Below are positions 25,529-39,600 of a stretch of 64,000 bases of DNA, piece by piece. The stretch's first letter is position 1. Each line of letters begins with the position of its first letter. The notes below the pieces were generated by a model that worked only from the letters and a program-made list of their open reading frames with translations, was not told where the DNA came from and made no database searches. Location of the stretch: the NCBI RefSeq assembly GCF_000699445.3, contig NC_067198.1, positions 37,299,523-37,363,522 of the forward strand, written 5' to 3'. Made by a program: the position numbers and the translations under genes. The DNA is from Schistosoma haematobium (lineage: Eukaryota; Platyhelminthes; Trematoda; Strigeidida; Schistosomatidae).

Positions 25529-28500
25529 GGCATTTTCTTCTTCTTCATGGCCGGAGTATAACAGAAGCTCCTCTGAAGCTAGTCGTTGTTGTCCAACTTG
25601 CGTCCAATGTGCTTCACTGATCCTATGCACCTCTAGGTTGTATCTCCTCATTTCTGCAGCAATTTGGAAGACTCTCTCAGTCTCCCACATCGTACGAACA
25701 TTCCATGTACCTAAATAAACGATTGCTCTGGTTGTCAGAAGGGGCATCAGCCTCTTGACTTCCGAAGGAACTCGGTTTTCATCATGAGGCGTCATAACTC
25801 TTCTAAAGGAAGACCTTCTGACTGCCAGGGCAGTGTTTAAGTGGTTTGAATAATTTTTTCTGGTTAGCGTTTTTTTAGCGAGTTAGTTTTCTACGGGATG
25901 GGGTCGCTAATCCCATGCCCAACCCTCCTCCTTTATCTGGGCTTGGGACCGGCAGTAGCCCTCGGAGGGACTCCAGGAGGAGTTAGTCATCTGTTATGTA
26001 TTCTTTTATAGTGTTTGGTTGAAGTTGAGACATGACATGTTATGCTCTCTCTTTATATATATATCGAAAATTGTACCATTACCCATTTAGAAAAGTGTAG
26101 AGTCGTTTTCCTTTCCTGACATTTATTCGTCTTGCATATTTATTGTACTTTTATTATGGTACGTATATTGTGTGAATGGTGTCTCGTCAAAATAGATTTC
26201 TCATACTTTTTCAAAAACATTATCCGGTAATTTTATCATATTTTGATAAAATGAAATGAAGAATCCAGAATAATTGACTTAATTTACACTTTGAATATAA
26301 TTTCTTGTATTGATTTTTATATCTCTGCTCGAATCATTAATGACTGACAGTAAACATGAACTGACTACCCATTGTGATTAATTCGAGATTATTCTTGTTA
26401 GTGTTATTGGTTAATATAAAGTATATTGTATTATGAGTGATCTTTTTAGACAGTTGATTTGTTTAAACTGCTTTAATTCTGTTTAAATGATAGAGAAATA
26501 TCAGTTGAAGTAAAATGTTTTTAGTTTTTACATGACACTATTCGGCAATAGATGTATGGTAAAAAATCGGCCAATGAGTCTTTGGAAACTAAGGTACATT
26601 GTACTTTATTATCAAAACGTTTTCCTTTGACCCATGGTATTATTGGAGTATAGATATTCCATTTACCGTAAGTTTTCGGTTAACTCATTATTTTCTGTTA
26701 TAGGATTCACTATTCTTCATTCGTTTTTAGTCTATTACTTACAGTCTCCCCTATCCATAGCCGCTCTTGTCTTGTTTATTTGTAATTATTATTTTTCGTT
26801 ATATGGTGTGATGCAGTCCGTTATTTCTGTATGTAAATCATGTCGGTTTGAAATATAAATATAGTTAAAGCTGGTCGCTGAATTTTGGACTCAAGATAGA
26901 GCATAGATAGGAGCTTACGAATAGTGGACCAATAGGGACTTAGGTGGATTTGCTCAAGGTTACTAGTACTTGTTGGCCTTGTAATCGTTTAATTTGGGGA
27001 TACTAGGCTATTGAGGAAATACTAGATGTAAAATAAACCAAATTAGAATCAGGATTCTGACTTGGTATGTAATATTGGTCAGCAGTCAAAAGGTATAACA
27101 AAGGAACATATGGAAGATCACAACCATCTTTTTGCAGTATCTAATAAAAGTGCGATCTTTAGAATTGTTTCGTTCATTAACCGGGTCAGTACCGCATATA
27201 AAAGTATAATTTTCACTAAGGATCTCATTTCAGTCATCTGCATCTATCTACTCATGTCTTTATTGAACGAGATACTGTAATGTATCCCAACTTACCGAAT
27301 GAAAAAAGCTTTAAATGAAATTCTCAATGAAAATTATATTCAACGCCCATTCACTAAATGAACTAGGAAACGCTAGATATTTCACACGTATTAAACATTG
27401 GAAAGTAGATACGCCACAAATTTACTAACATAATCCTTTACAAAATACTAGACCAGAATAAGAATTTTTTTGCCTGAAAGTTTAAATCCACGTAGATGTT
27501 ATAACAAAGAAGCCACTATAATACTATATTTTTTGAATATATTTTCTAGCTTATTCTATTTAATTTCACATTTAGGTGGCTGGTGAAGGTGATTTAAATG
27601 AGAATGCTTTGTCCAATATACATATAGTTACATCTGATCGTAATATACTTTCTGTGGATATTGAAGAAAGCAGTTTAAATAATCAACAAAATATAACAGA
27701 AAATTCATCATTTAAGCATAGTAATGCTTCATTAACAGCTCCATTATCACCATCCACTGGAAGAGCAGAGTCTAGTCATCATACCCAACAAATAAGTGGT
27801 GGGAATGATGAATTAGATTCAATAGGACCAATACCTCCAATTACAAGTCGTCCAGGTCCATTGCCTGGATCACGTAGGCTACATTTATCACATACTGGTC
27901 GTATAGCTCAGCATAGAGCTAGTGTACCAACGGCTGGTACTATCACTACTAATTCCGATGTTACTGGTTGTGGTAGTAATCCTCTCTCTCTATCCGAGTC
28001 AACAAGTAGTATCGTAAAATCATCTGATTCACCAAAAAATCTCACAGAACATTCGTTAATTAATTCTCTGAGTGCTGAAAATTCTAACGATATTCAAGAT
28101 CGTTCACTTCAGTCTCATGCACATCATCATCGTCATCCAGAATCTTGTTGTGTAGCTGCTCGTAATGAAGTGGAACGTTTACACAAAGAGAATATTGAAT
28201 TAAAAGTACAATTATCTGATTTACAAAATAGTAAAGATATTGTAGAACAACGTTTAGAAGATTTGGAAGGACGTATAATTCAACTAGATTCTATTGTTCA
28301 AGTTTTAAAAGAGGAAAAAGTGAGTATATAATTTTCTGTTCTTTTGTTTTCTAATATATTCTAAATGTGTGTTACTATAAAATCATTACATAGTTCAATC
28401 ATCTAATTATTAACAATATAAGCTATTATAATCAAAGCATTTTAATGATTGTTGATTTTCACTGGCGATCTCAACTTAAACGACAATCTTGTAGAAGAAC

Positions 28501-31500
28501 TCTGGTTAAGAAAAAAATATGTATATGAACTTAATTAATTCACTTTACATTTTAGATATTTCCTTGTTACTTAGCTAAATTGATTTTAACCTGGTATAAT
28601 GAGAAATCTGTAGGAATTTTTTATTTTTATTAAACTGGCTATTACCTTTTAGGAAAAGAGTCTTTTGTTTTTTTGTTTGTCTTCCCTGCAATTTCTTTCT
28701 GGATAATTTTCTTTTTTCAAAAGTTAATCATAGTTATGTGAACCCTTGATCAGTTTTGTTATTAGTATTATTATTTGTATAGCATTACATTTTATGTTTA
28801 ATGAGAACACCTTGTAAACAATATTACTGTTCCAATGGTTTGTACTTGAGATTTAATTCAGTGACATTGATTTCATTGTCTGGAACAATGTTGGTTAAAG
28901 AAAGCAAAAAGAGAACATAGATTAGTGTAGAATAATATGAATTCATTTTATTGCGTTAGGTTCTCATGAGCTGCTTATACAATCTATAATATTTACAATC
29001 AAAGTTATTACAGATATTGATATATTTATACATACGAAGGTGATTAGAAATGAATATGTGTAACGAGATGTAGTAAAAATTCAGTATCTTCCATGTTGAT
29101 TATTGGTTTTGCTTTTTTTTTAATAATGGTAACACATGCTCTAAAGTTTATAAACATATCCATGAATTCTATGTTTCATTTGTCAGTCTGTTTTACTTTC
29201 ATGATATCCATTGTGTTTCATCATTTTTTTAGAATTCTTCTTAACAGCTTTAGTTTTTAATTTAGGAATAGGGTTTACTGCTTCAGGGGTTCTACATTCA
29301 AGTTTGAGTTTGAGCCTCTCTGTACTTATTTTAGTTTGGGTAATCCAATAGTAGTATTAATAACAACAATTAAAGTGTGATTCGGGGCCTAGGACAAAAC
29401 TTTATCTAGTAAATTAGTTAATAACCGTAATAATACTATCTAAGATTATTTAGATAGGTTTAATATAGGGATAGTTTTTATTCTGAATAGATTTTAGTTG
29501 ATGCACTTTTTCAGATTACAAAACATTGGACTGTTGTTTCATCCAAGTTTTGGATTTCTCCAAAGTGTGCATCCTGTTATCGATTCTACAACAACTATGT
29601 CACCGTAGTCAACATATTGTACTACGTGCAGAATTCTGAGAAGATTACAACTATAAAATGATATCAAAAACAAAGTTTGATCGATGTAACAATTTTTGTT
29701 ATGGATTGTTGATTTTGAAGTGACTTACTCTGAAAGGTAACCTCTAGAATTTTAGTAAGAAGTTGTGAACGATAGAGTTCAACCATTTCTGATGTGAGAC
29801 AAATGTTGCCACTAGCAATGGGTGACGGTTGCATGATGTCATAAATTGACTAAAGTAACCAATACTAGCCGTTGGAGGACAACTCAGTGATCTGGAGTTT
29901 ATATGTTCGCTGTGAGGTCTGAATGTCACTAACTCTGTTCCTTAGCGAAGTTGTGGAAGTATACTGTCGAGGTATTTCATACTAGGGAACAGCTGCCCAG
30001 TGCTTTCTAGCTTTAAATGGTCGTCTGATCAAAGTCAGTCCGTAATCTGAAGTTGCTGATAAGCTTCAAATGAGACAGAATAGTAGTAATATTCAGGTTG
30101 GGTAGAATTTAGAAAAATGTGGTATAGAACCAACAACAAAGGGTTGATACACGTAAAGTGCTTGGAAAACTGCGTGATATTGGTGTTTATCTGCTGATCT
30201 TATAGGTTCAGAATGATAAAAAAATATTACTTTAAAATTACTATTTATTCTAGATATTTATTTGCTCGTCATATCAATCTTGACTACGTATATTAAAATA
30301 TTTCAGTGTACTGTCCATCATATTATCTATACGTTTATGGCTAGGCCAGTTTTAATTGTCATATTTAAGTATACAACGTTTAGCTCCTAGCCTTTCTGTC
30401 CCTTCACAATTGATTGATCACCACCCAGTGATCAATCAATTGTGAATACATCTCAGTCCTACAGGAGGTCGGTCGCGGCCCGGATAGCCTAGTGGTAACG
30501 TCTCTGACTGTGAAGATGGGTGACACGGGATCGGATCCATCAGGGAGTACCAGTTCCCTCAAGATTACAGGTACACCTTGCTGACGAGTGCCAAGTGGCT
30601 GTGTGAGAGACTGTAACTAATAAATTGGGAATAACTTAGGAATAGTAAATCGTATAATAGTAGCCAATAAATCAAATAGAAGCTTATAACAAAAGGAATA
30701 TAACTGTACATATAATATAGTTATTTAATAGTTATCCAATAGGAATTTATGTAATAATATTCTATAAACAAATCCTAGCAGTTACCATTCCCTTATTTTT
30801 CGTTAGGATATAAAAAGTTCGCTGTTTCATTCTGAAAATATATGACATACTACAGCTGTACAACACAGCTCCGTTTTGTAGCAGCCTCATATATTTTGCT
30901 CGGAATTTAAAGTGTATTGATAGATGGTGTGTACGTTATCACTAATAAAGTGGACATTAGATATATTTAGTTCCGAAAATATTTATAACAATAAAAATGT
31001 CTTATGCAACCAGAAGTTGATTTTTAGATAACATTTAAGCTAAATTGCAAAACATACATGATCCTAAGTTAGATTGTCTGTTAAAGCACCTGATATGATT
31101 CAATGCACATGTTCAAGAGTGTTTTGTGAATCTAGATAATATTCTCCCTGTTTTACTCTTTAAATTTTAACCCTAAATTTCTCAAGTGTGTAAACAGAAT
31201 GGTGTCAAAGCATTGCATTATAGTTGATGTCAGTTCGTGTTGAAAACCCTGACCGCTATTTGTAAATCTAACTCAAAACTTCAGTTTTACCCGTAATAAC
31301 TGACCCTAACTTTTTCGTATTATTATTGATGTCAGTTGGTGACGAATACTCTATGGGGTGATAACCCTAAATTACAACACCGGCCTGACTTCTAGTGCGG
31401 GTAAATATGAACTTTATTACAAGGGATAATTGGACATGTGAAGGTTAATTATCACGATCAAACTGTTATTTCATTGTTTTGTATCGCCAATTGCTTTGTA

Positions 31501-34500
31501 ACCAGGTAGCGTTTCTTGATTTGTTGGTAAGTCCCTCAAGGTCGTCGGTGTATTTTAATTTTACTGCTCGATCAAAGCAATCACTAAAACTTGACTATTA
31601 TCCTTAAGGATCTCCGGAGTCTTATCCATTAATGCCTGCTGCTCACGATCGATTTTAGGTATTTACGGGTTATTTAAGAGTTGAGACACTAGTGTCAATT
31701 TATCATTCAGGGAGATTAGAGATAGAGGTTAACTGTAAGGTAATTGGGTAGGTCAGATGAGCTGTTCCCTAAAGTTTTCTATCCATATATCTTACCTCCT
31801 AAATTGTGAGTAAATAACACTTTTGTCGTTTTTTTTGTTGTTGAGATAGTCTCATTAACACTTGCTATTTTAATACCCGTTTTCTTGATCAATCGGTTGA
31901 GTTGTTTATTGTTACTTGGATTAGTATCACTACAACTACACCGTTTTAACCATAATTCTTAGACATTCATTATCAGTAATTTACCAATTTCCTGTCGTTA
32001 GTTCAAGAAATTACTAATATTTGTTCTTAAAAAATAAGTAAAAAGACTTTCGGGTTATTAACATTTAATTTGGTAATAAAATATTGAACCACATGAGTTA
32101 ATTCAGTTTTATGAACTGTTAAAAGAAAATATTCAATCAATAAGTGTTCGCTGGATTTTGTAAATAATTTTTCTATCAATTTTTTAATAATCTTTTACAG
32201 TAATTAACAGAAAAGAAAAATAAGATGATCCAATTATTCCTTGAATGTGAATGTATTTATAACAAACGCTTCACATTCTTAAGAATAACGAAAAATGTAG
32301 TCTGATATTTTTACTTACGCCTGTTACCCCTTGTGGAGGAGTATAGACCACCCACTAGCATTCTCCATCGAACTCTGTCTTGGACACAATCCTTTCCAGT
32401 TGTTCCCAGTTCCTATTCACTCTTTTGACGTCTGCCCCGACTCCCGACGCAATGTGTTCCTTGGCCTTTCTCTTTTCCTTTCCCTTTGGTATTCCAGGTT
32501 AGCGCTTGTCTCCTGATGCAGTCTGTCGATTTCCTCAATGTATATCCTATCCACCTTCAGAGTCTTTTCCTAATTCCTTACTTAGCTGGAAGCTGGTTTG
32601 TTCTCTCTCGTAATAGACTGTTGCTGATGGTATCCGACCAACGGACATTAAGTATCTTGCATAGACTATTGTTTAAAGATACTTGTACCTTTTTGATGAC
32701 GTAGTAGTTCTCGAGGTTTCATCTCTGTACAGCAGAACTGTCTTGACATACGTACTGAGGATTCTGACTTTGCTGTTCGTTGATAGTTGTTTTGGGTTGC
32801 GTGTGTTCAACTATAGGAATGATGTCATTGCTTTGCCAATACTCGCTTTTACGTCTGCATCAGATCCTCCAAGTTCATTAGTGATGCTACCCAGATACGT
32901 GAAACTTCCCACCTCTTCCAGAGCTTCTCCACCATGTGAGATTTGGTCGGTGTTCACCGTTTTGTATCTGAGGGTCTTGCTTTCGCCCTTATGTATGTTG
33001 AGGCTTACTGATGAAGAGTTTGTTGCTACCCTGTTTGTCTTGACCTGCATTTGTTGATGTGTATGAGATAGAAGGGCCAGGTCATCTGAAAAGTTCAAAT
33101 CGTCTAGTTGCATCAAGGCTGTCGATTGTATTCCGTGCTTCATTTCAGATGTGGAGGTCTTCATAATCCAACCAACCACCAGAAGAAAGAGGAAGGGGGA
33201 GAGTAAGCAGTCTTGTCTGACACTGATCCTTAGTTTGATATATTCATTATTAGTCGAACAATTTTATTGTTTTCTTTCTGAAATTGGAATTTTCCAATAA
33301 CTGTCGACGGGTTAGGATTTTATTTTGACTATTTTGAAGATAAAGATTTAGACAAGATGAGATTAATTCATTTTATTTTGTTATGTTCTCATTATCTGCT
33401 TACAAGCTGTTATATTTAAACATAATCACAGAATCGGTTGAAATTACCTACATAATTGAGTTCAATTATGCTTTATATATCTTTCTACCTTAATGGCTGC
33501 ATGAACACGACCTGGCGAAATGACATGCACCATGACGCCAGTGTTGTTGACTGTTGAATTTTTTTCTCTATGAGTGATTTAATTGAAGAATGTAATGGAG
33601 TGCATGTCGCTAGCTTGCAACCAAGATTGAATCAATGATAGACTGAGGGAACTCTCAAACCATCTTGTCTTCCCAGACTGCCTCAAGTTGGCATCACACT
33701 TGCGGAAAGTTAACTGTAGGTATTCTGCAGCAGTTTTATTGAGTATTGCCTTTGTTTGATGTGATTCTGTGAACCAGAGTACTGACTAGAAACAATATGT
33801 TAGCTGCAAGGGGTGTGCTGAAGAGAATCTTTATCAATTATCACCGCTACCACCCGTCGATACTGTTTAGTTTTACGATTGTCCACAGTAATTTTTAACG
33901 ACGAACAGTTGAGATTCTTTTAATACGAACAGGATCCAGTGCGAACTATATCCTTACACAAAAGAGCTAATATTTATTAGCGAAAATCAAGATAACCTAT
34001 AGTCTCTTCAGCAAAATAAAGTTCTGAAATGTCCTGGATTCATTATTGTTTGTGACAAAAGATTGTATAATATACCTGTTACTTGAAATCTTGATACTTA
34101 CTTTCTGGGTTACTCGAATAATCCTAGGCCTTAACACCGAGTTGTAAAGAAATAATACGAAGCAAGAGTAGAAGCTTTACTAAAAAGCTTATTCTTGTGC
34201 AGAAAACATCAATATTTGTAGGTTCATTGGTAGCCTTTAAACTCGAGAAACTCCTGGGAGCGTAGCAAATTAAGCAACAAATTAAGTATTCATACAGCCA
34301 AAGTTTGATAAGTAGTCTGTCGAATCTCTAAACATCTTCGTAGCATATGCCGTTTAGACCAAATATTATCAGCCGTTATCTGGCTTCTAAAGATTTTATC
34401 AATGAATTCTCATAGGATCCAAGCAAAATGTAATTGATATACGTTGTTATAATGGTAGAAATGTTTTTGAATTGGGGTAAGGATGAGATATCAATGAATT

Positions 34501-36563
34501 TATTATCAACTTACAAAAAGCGTCTTGTGTTGTGTGCTTCTATACTCACAACGTTTGTTTTGATATGTTCATCTTTACTACTCATGTCTATGAAATTCCC
34601 ATCTTATCACTATTTTTGTATATATTTCTGTCTATCAAATTCTGTGTATATAGCTATCACCATGGAGTATATTTTGTGAGATTTCATTGAAACTATTGAT
34701 ATATTTGTTTGGTTTATTCATAACGATGGTTGTAAGTAATGGTGATGATGTCTTTATTTTTTGTTTTGCTTTTTAGTTTGTTTGTTTCTGTGAGGGTCTA
34801 TTTATTCATCTATATACATACAACTATCATTGTACTTTCATCATAATAAAATATTTTAATAATAGTTTATCTGTACTACTTATAACAGTAGTCATCAATT
34901 GTGTATTCAACTCCATAGCATGTTTTATTTCTTTTGAAAATAATATTTGGTATCATGAGCTAATTTCATTCGATTAACTTGTCAACTGAGTAGATTGTTT
35001 CGATGAGGTTCAGTGGTCTTTTTTATTTCACAATTCCCTGTCACTTTATTGGAAGTTCAGCATATTTATCGACGCTTTGAAAGAGTAGTGACTAAAGATA
35101 CGTTTTATATTGAAGGGGACTACGCTTATAGATGCCAGGTTTATGTAGGATCTTTACAAAGCTTCTAATTATGTGTTTAGTTACTCTGGAATTTTCTTAA
35201 CTTATGTTATGATGACGAAAAAGTATTAGGTCCGTCAAAGCAGTTATAACTATGGTTAAATCGATTTTTGATTTCAAATGCTAGATTTGAGAAAGTTAGG
35301 ATATCGTTATAGCTTATTTCTTATTACATCAAAGTGAATTGATATCTGAAACATTGTCGGGTAGACGTTATCTAGATATTTTTTAGTTTTATTGTTCTCG
35401 AAATCTTCATAAAAAATGTTCATCTAAACGTTACATTTTCACGACAAAGTTCCGCGCAAATATCCAATTGTCTATTATTAGTCTGTTATACTACGCAGTA
35501 GTTTGTCATTCTACGACTATAAAACATATTCATTAAAACAACGTATTCATAGATCACAAATATTGGATCATACATGTTATTGAAGCATTTCAGACAGATA
35601 TTAGAAATATTGAGTAAAAATATATTTGAATGATTTGCAGAGTTGTGGTTTAAGACAAATTAGTTCATAAGACTTTCATCGATTTAGTTAAGTAGATTAT
35701 CTGTTACCTATTTAACCCTCCTTTCTGTAATGTAGTAGGATCAGTTTAGCAAAGCAACTCAGGGTAAACAGGATGGGTCATTCACGTAGTTCTTGAAAGC
35801 ACCGAATATCAACCTGAGTTCTATATACAGTTAAGAGATTTCTGGCTAATTGTTTCTTTTGAAATGTTAGGAAGCAGTAATAGATAAGTCATGCGACATG
35901 TCGCTTTTTATTACTCTTTAGTGTTTTACCATTTCCAACTAATATCCCTCTTGGTTATTCTAACATCATCCGATTTTTCGTTGATTTTTCTCTAATTATT
36001 ATGAAGGAAAATGACTGTAACAACTTGAAACAATTCATATTTATGTTTTATGTTGATATTTGTTTTTAACTAAGTTCGAAACATCATATTAAATCTACAG
36101 CCCCTTTTCACTTATTTTTATGAGCGTCTTTTTTTATATCAGTAATTTCCCTGCTTGATTTCCTGCTCGTGTTAACTAATCTCATCAAGTTGGATTAATG
36201 TGAAATGTTGCAACAATATCGATCGATACATGTCGTCCTACCTGTTCATCTGCTACACAACTATGACAGACTGTAGTCGACGTGACAATAATAATAGTAT
36301 AATTGGTGATTATTCAGGTGATCTTCATCTGACTATTGTGCATTGTTTTCCACACGAAGTATTAATAACAAAGTGGGTAAAGCACCTACATTTTAAGCCG
36401 TATGGGTTCAAATCTTGTTCCATCTATTTTGAGTTTCGAACAGTTGATTAGTAGCATAACACTAACACTCTAACACATTGGGTCGTATTATCAGCTGAGA
36501 TTGGTTTACTTTTTTTATGTAGTGAGAAACATGCCACTGGTTTGATTCAAACATTTTTAAAGG

Positions 36564-36626
<63 letters not shown>

Positions 36627-39600
36627 AGTCTCTGGATTTGGGTTAACTAATAAAGCTTTCCTCTCACTTAAGCGGCTGCTTTGGGTTCACGTATAGGAAG
36701 TTTATGTATTAATGTCAGAATCGGGCACCGCGCGACAGAACATACTCTCATACAACATTGATGTGTAGCTTAAAGTTGAGTGCATAAGTAACATGAATCA
36801 ACTAACTAACAATTTTGCATCTACTCTACATGAATTATGTGCTGTTTCTTCTTAATGATGTAAAATCATCATTTACGCGTACATTTTTATTTTTCACGTA
36901 AAACTAATGGTTTATGTTTGAAATGATCAACCAATTTGTTTGTTTATTTTGTATATTTCATTTAGTTGTCATTTTTATTTATTGATCTATTTACTACTTA
37001 CTACTCATTCATCCTGTTACGTCGCATGTTTTAATTATGCTTTGAAACTAATTCTCATATTCGATATGTAATCATTTTTTATTTACCATTCCTTTCTGGC
37101 CAATTTCTTTTGATTGAATATATGACCAGTTGTAAATTAACTTTTAAAGTATCTAATAGAAAACTGTTACGAATTTACTCTTTCGATGTGTATCTTGACA
37201 GTCAAGTGAAGTAAGAAAAATAATGAATAAAGTATGGAATTAAACGAAATTTTATATGACTGAGAGAAGTTTACGTATGGTAATCAGAAATTGATTTACA
37301 CTAATAATACACGAATCGATAACAAATTTTATTGTCGATAATACGCTACCACCTCTATCCCTCTTCATAAATTCATAAATTACAATGAGCTATAAAATGT
37401 AGGAAAATCAAGCCTGGTTTGGAATTGCAAAAAACATATATTTTAAGGAAAGATTTTTTTTTACAGTGACCATTAGTTGGATTTAATTTATTACTGACAT
37501 TAGCAAGCGTTGTACTGGATGAATACATGACAGAATTTGTCAGAATACAATCGACTGTCATGCTGAACTATTATCCAACTTGGTTAATTTGTTTATGTCA
37601 CTTGTGGTTTCTTCTTATCAATATCATTATTAATTTAGTCAATACGCTATGATATGATATACATTTCAGTTTGGACACTTATCATATTGTTGCCGTATTC
37701 GTTTAACTGTTGTATTTCAATTAGACTATGTTCCATCTTCAAGCAGTTCTGTGCAACACTTGGAATAGAGTTGTCATTATGAGTTAAGAATATTTATTGA
37801 ATGGGTTGTATCATATCAATGTTTTCGTAGCATTACTAGGAACATTCTCTAATGCTATAGTCTAAAAATGATGTAACTGATTAGATTAATACGATATTAA
37901 AAAAATGGATTTGTTTCACTGATAACATGCAAACTGATAACAGCTATGGTGGTTACCGTTAAAATCCTTGTTATGAACTTATAGTTAGTCTAAACACAGA
38001 TGTAGATTTATTCAATTGTTAAACGGAAGACACATAATATAGTTTAATTAATCATTTCATTTCTAAGTAATAACATGAAGGAGTGAAACTTAATGATGAA
38101 AGAATTCATCATTTAACTAATAAATTTCATATTTAAACCATATTTGGTCTACTTTCGTTTAGACAACCATATAGTATCATTAGCTTTTTCAGCATCTTAT
38201 TTATATAGAAGTCACTGAAAATATTATCTAGAATAATAACAACAATAACTCCACAATTAAACGATCTAGTTCACGGAATACAACACCATCAAAAGTTTCT
38301 AGTTAGTCTGCAAATATTATTTCAATATTGTTAGCTCTGTCATACGCAAACTGTATGATTCAATATTAAATGCATAAATCATTATTTAGTAAATAAGTTA
38401 CATAACTTATTTTAGATTTTTCATTATTACATGTTAAGATGATTATAAGAAATGTTAGGAAAATAGGAAGACTTTAAATAAAACTTTACATCATCTTATT
38501 TCGTCTTTAAAATTTTCATGATTGATATTATTATTTTAATGGTTTGCAATCATCCCATCTTCAATATACAGAGATAGTATTGATTGTTTTTGACTAAACA
38601 CGACTTTGAAATGCACTTAGCTGGTAACGGAGTTAAAGGGGTAGACCCGGTAATGAAGCAATGGGTAAATAAATCCTTGAAATGATAGTGAAAATCAATA
38701 GATATGAATGTTAAATTTTGAACCAATGAAGAAATTCAACATTTACAATATAAAAACAATATTTTTGTTTATATAGTTAAATTGATACTATTCAACATAG
38801 ACAGGATAAGGGATCATTTAAAAATGTAGTGGAAAGTGATTTTATGTAATATTAGGGAAGATCATACAATATTGATCGAAAGGTAATATAAACCAGTAAA
38901 ATGAAAATAAATTCTAGATAGAAGACAATTGTCTATCTGAACAATATGAATAAAATGTAATTAAGTAGAAATAATGGATAAGAACTTTTAAAATTATACA
39001 AGATGCATTACTACCACTATTGCTAATTATTTCGAAGACCGAGGTGAACTTGGAGCTTGAATATATAAATTTTTAACATGCACAGATCTGTTTTGAAACG
39101 ATGATTTCCCAACGCTTCTGCTGAGCTTAGAAATGCATTTGGAGGCAGTATACTTTATACAATCAATACAAACCAATCCATAATGGCAAGTGGACTGATA
39201 AATGTACATCGAAATAAATCAAACTTATGTTTAACACATCTCATCAGTTGTTAACTGGGAACATAATTTAATATTTTGCAGAACAGCAAATATTAATGAT
39301 CTAGTTAATTGAGATAATTCCAATTGGAGTTAGAAATACTGATTATAATTAATATCAGAGTAACAAAACTTGGTCATTGAGGTCATGAACGTTGACAAGA
39401 TTGTATGTACATTACTTCAGTTTAATAGCTGGATAATTATTGAAAGTGTATTCCGTTGCCATTAAGTCAAAAATATTTCCAAGCAGTATTGGCAATTTTC
39501 TATGACAGTATCAACCCAATTCTCACAGGATAGACGCATGCCAAAACGTACCGATTAATTATAATCCTTACCATCAACAGGAATATTCCAAAAAACTTCA

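Noticed and set aside
34434..34679. Hydrophobic 81-codon frame resembling a membrane protein
   Set aside because: AT-rich chance frame in a GIT intron with no splice support or paralogue.
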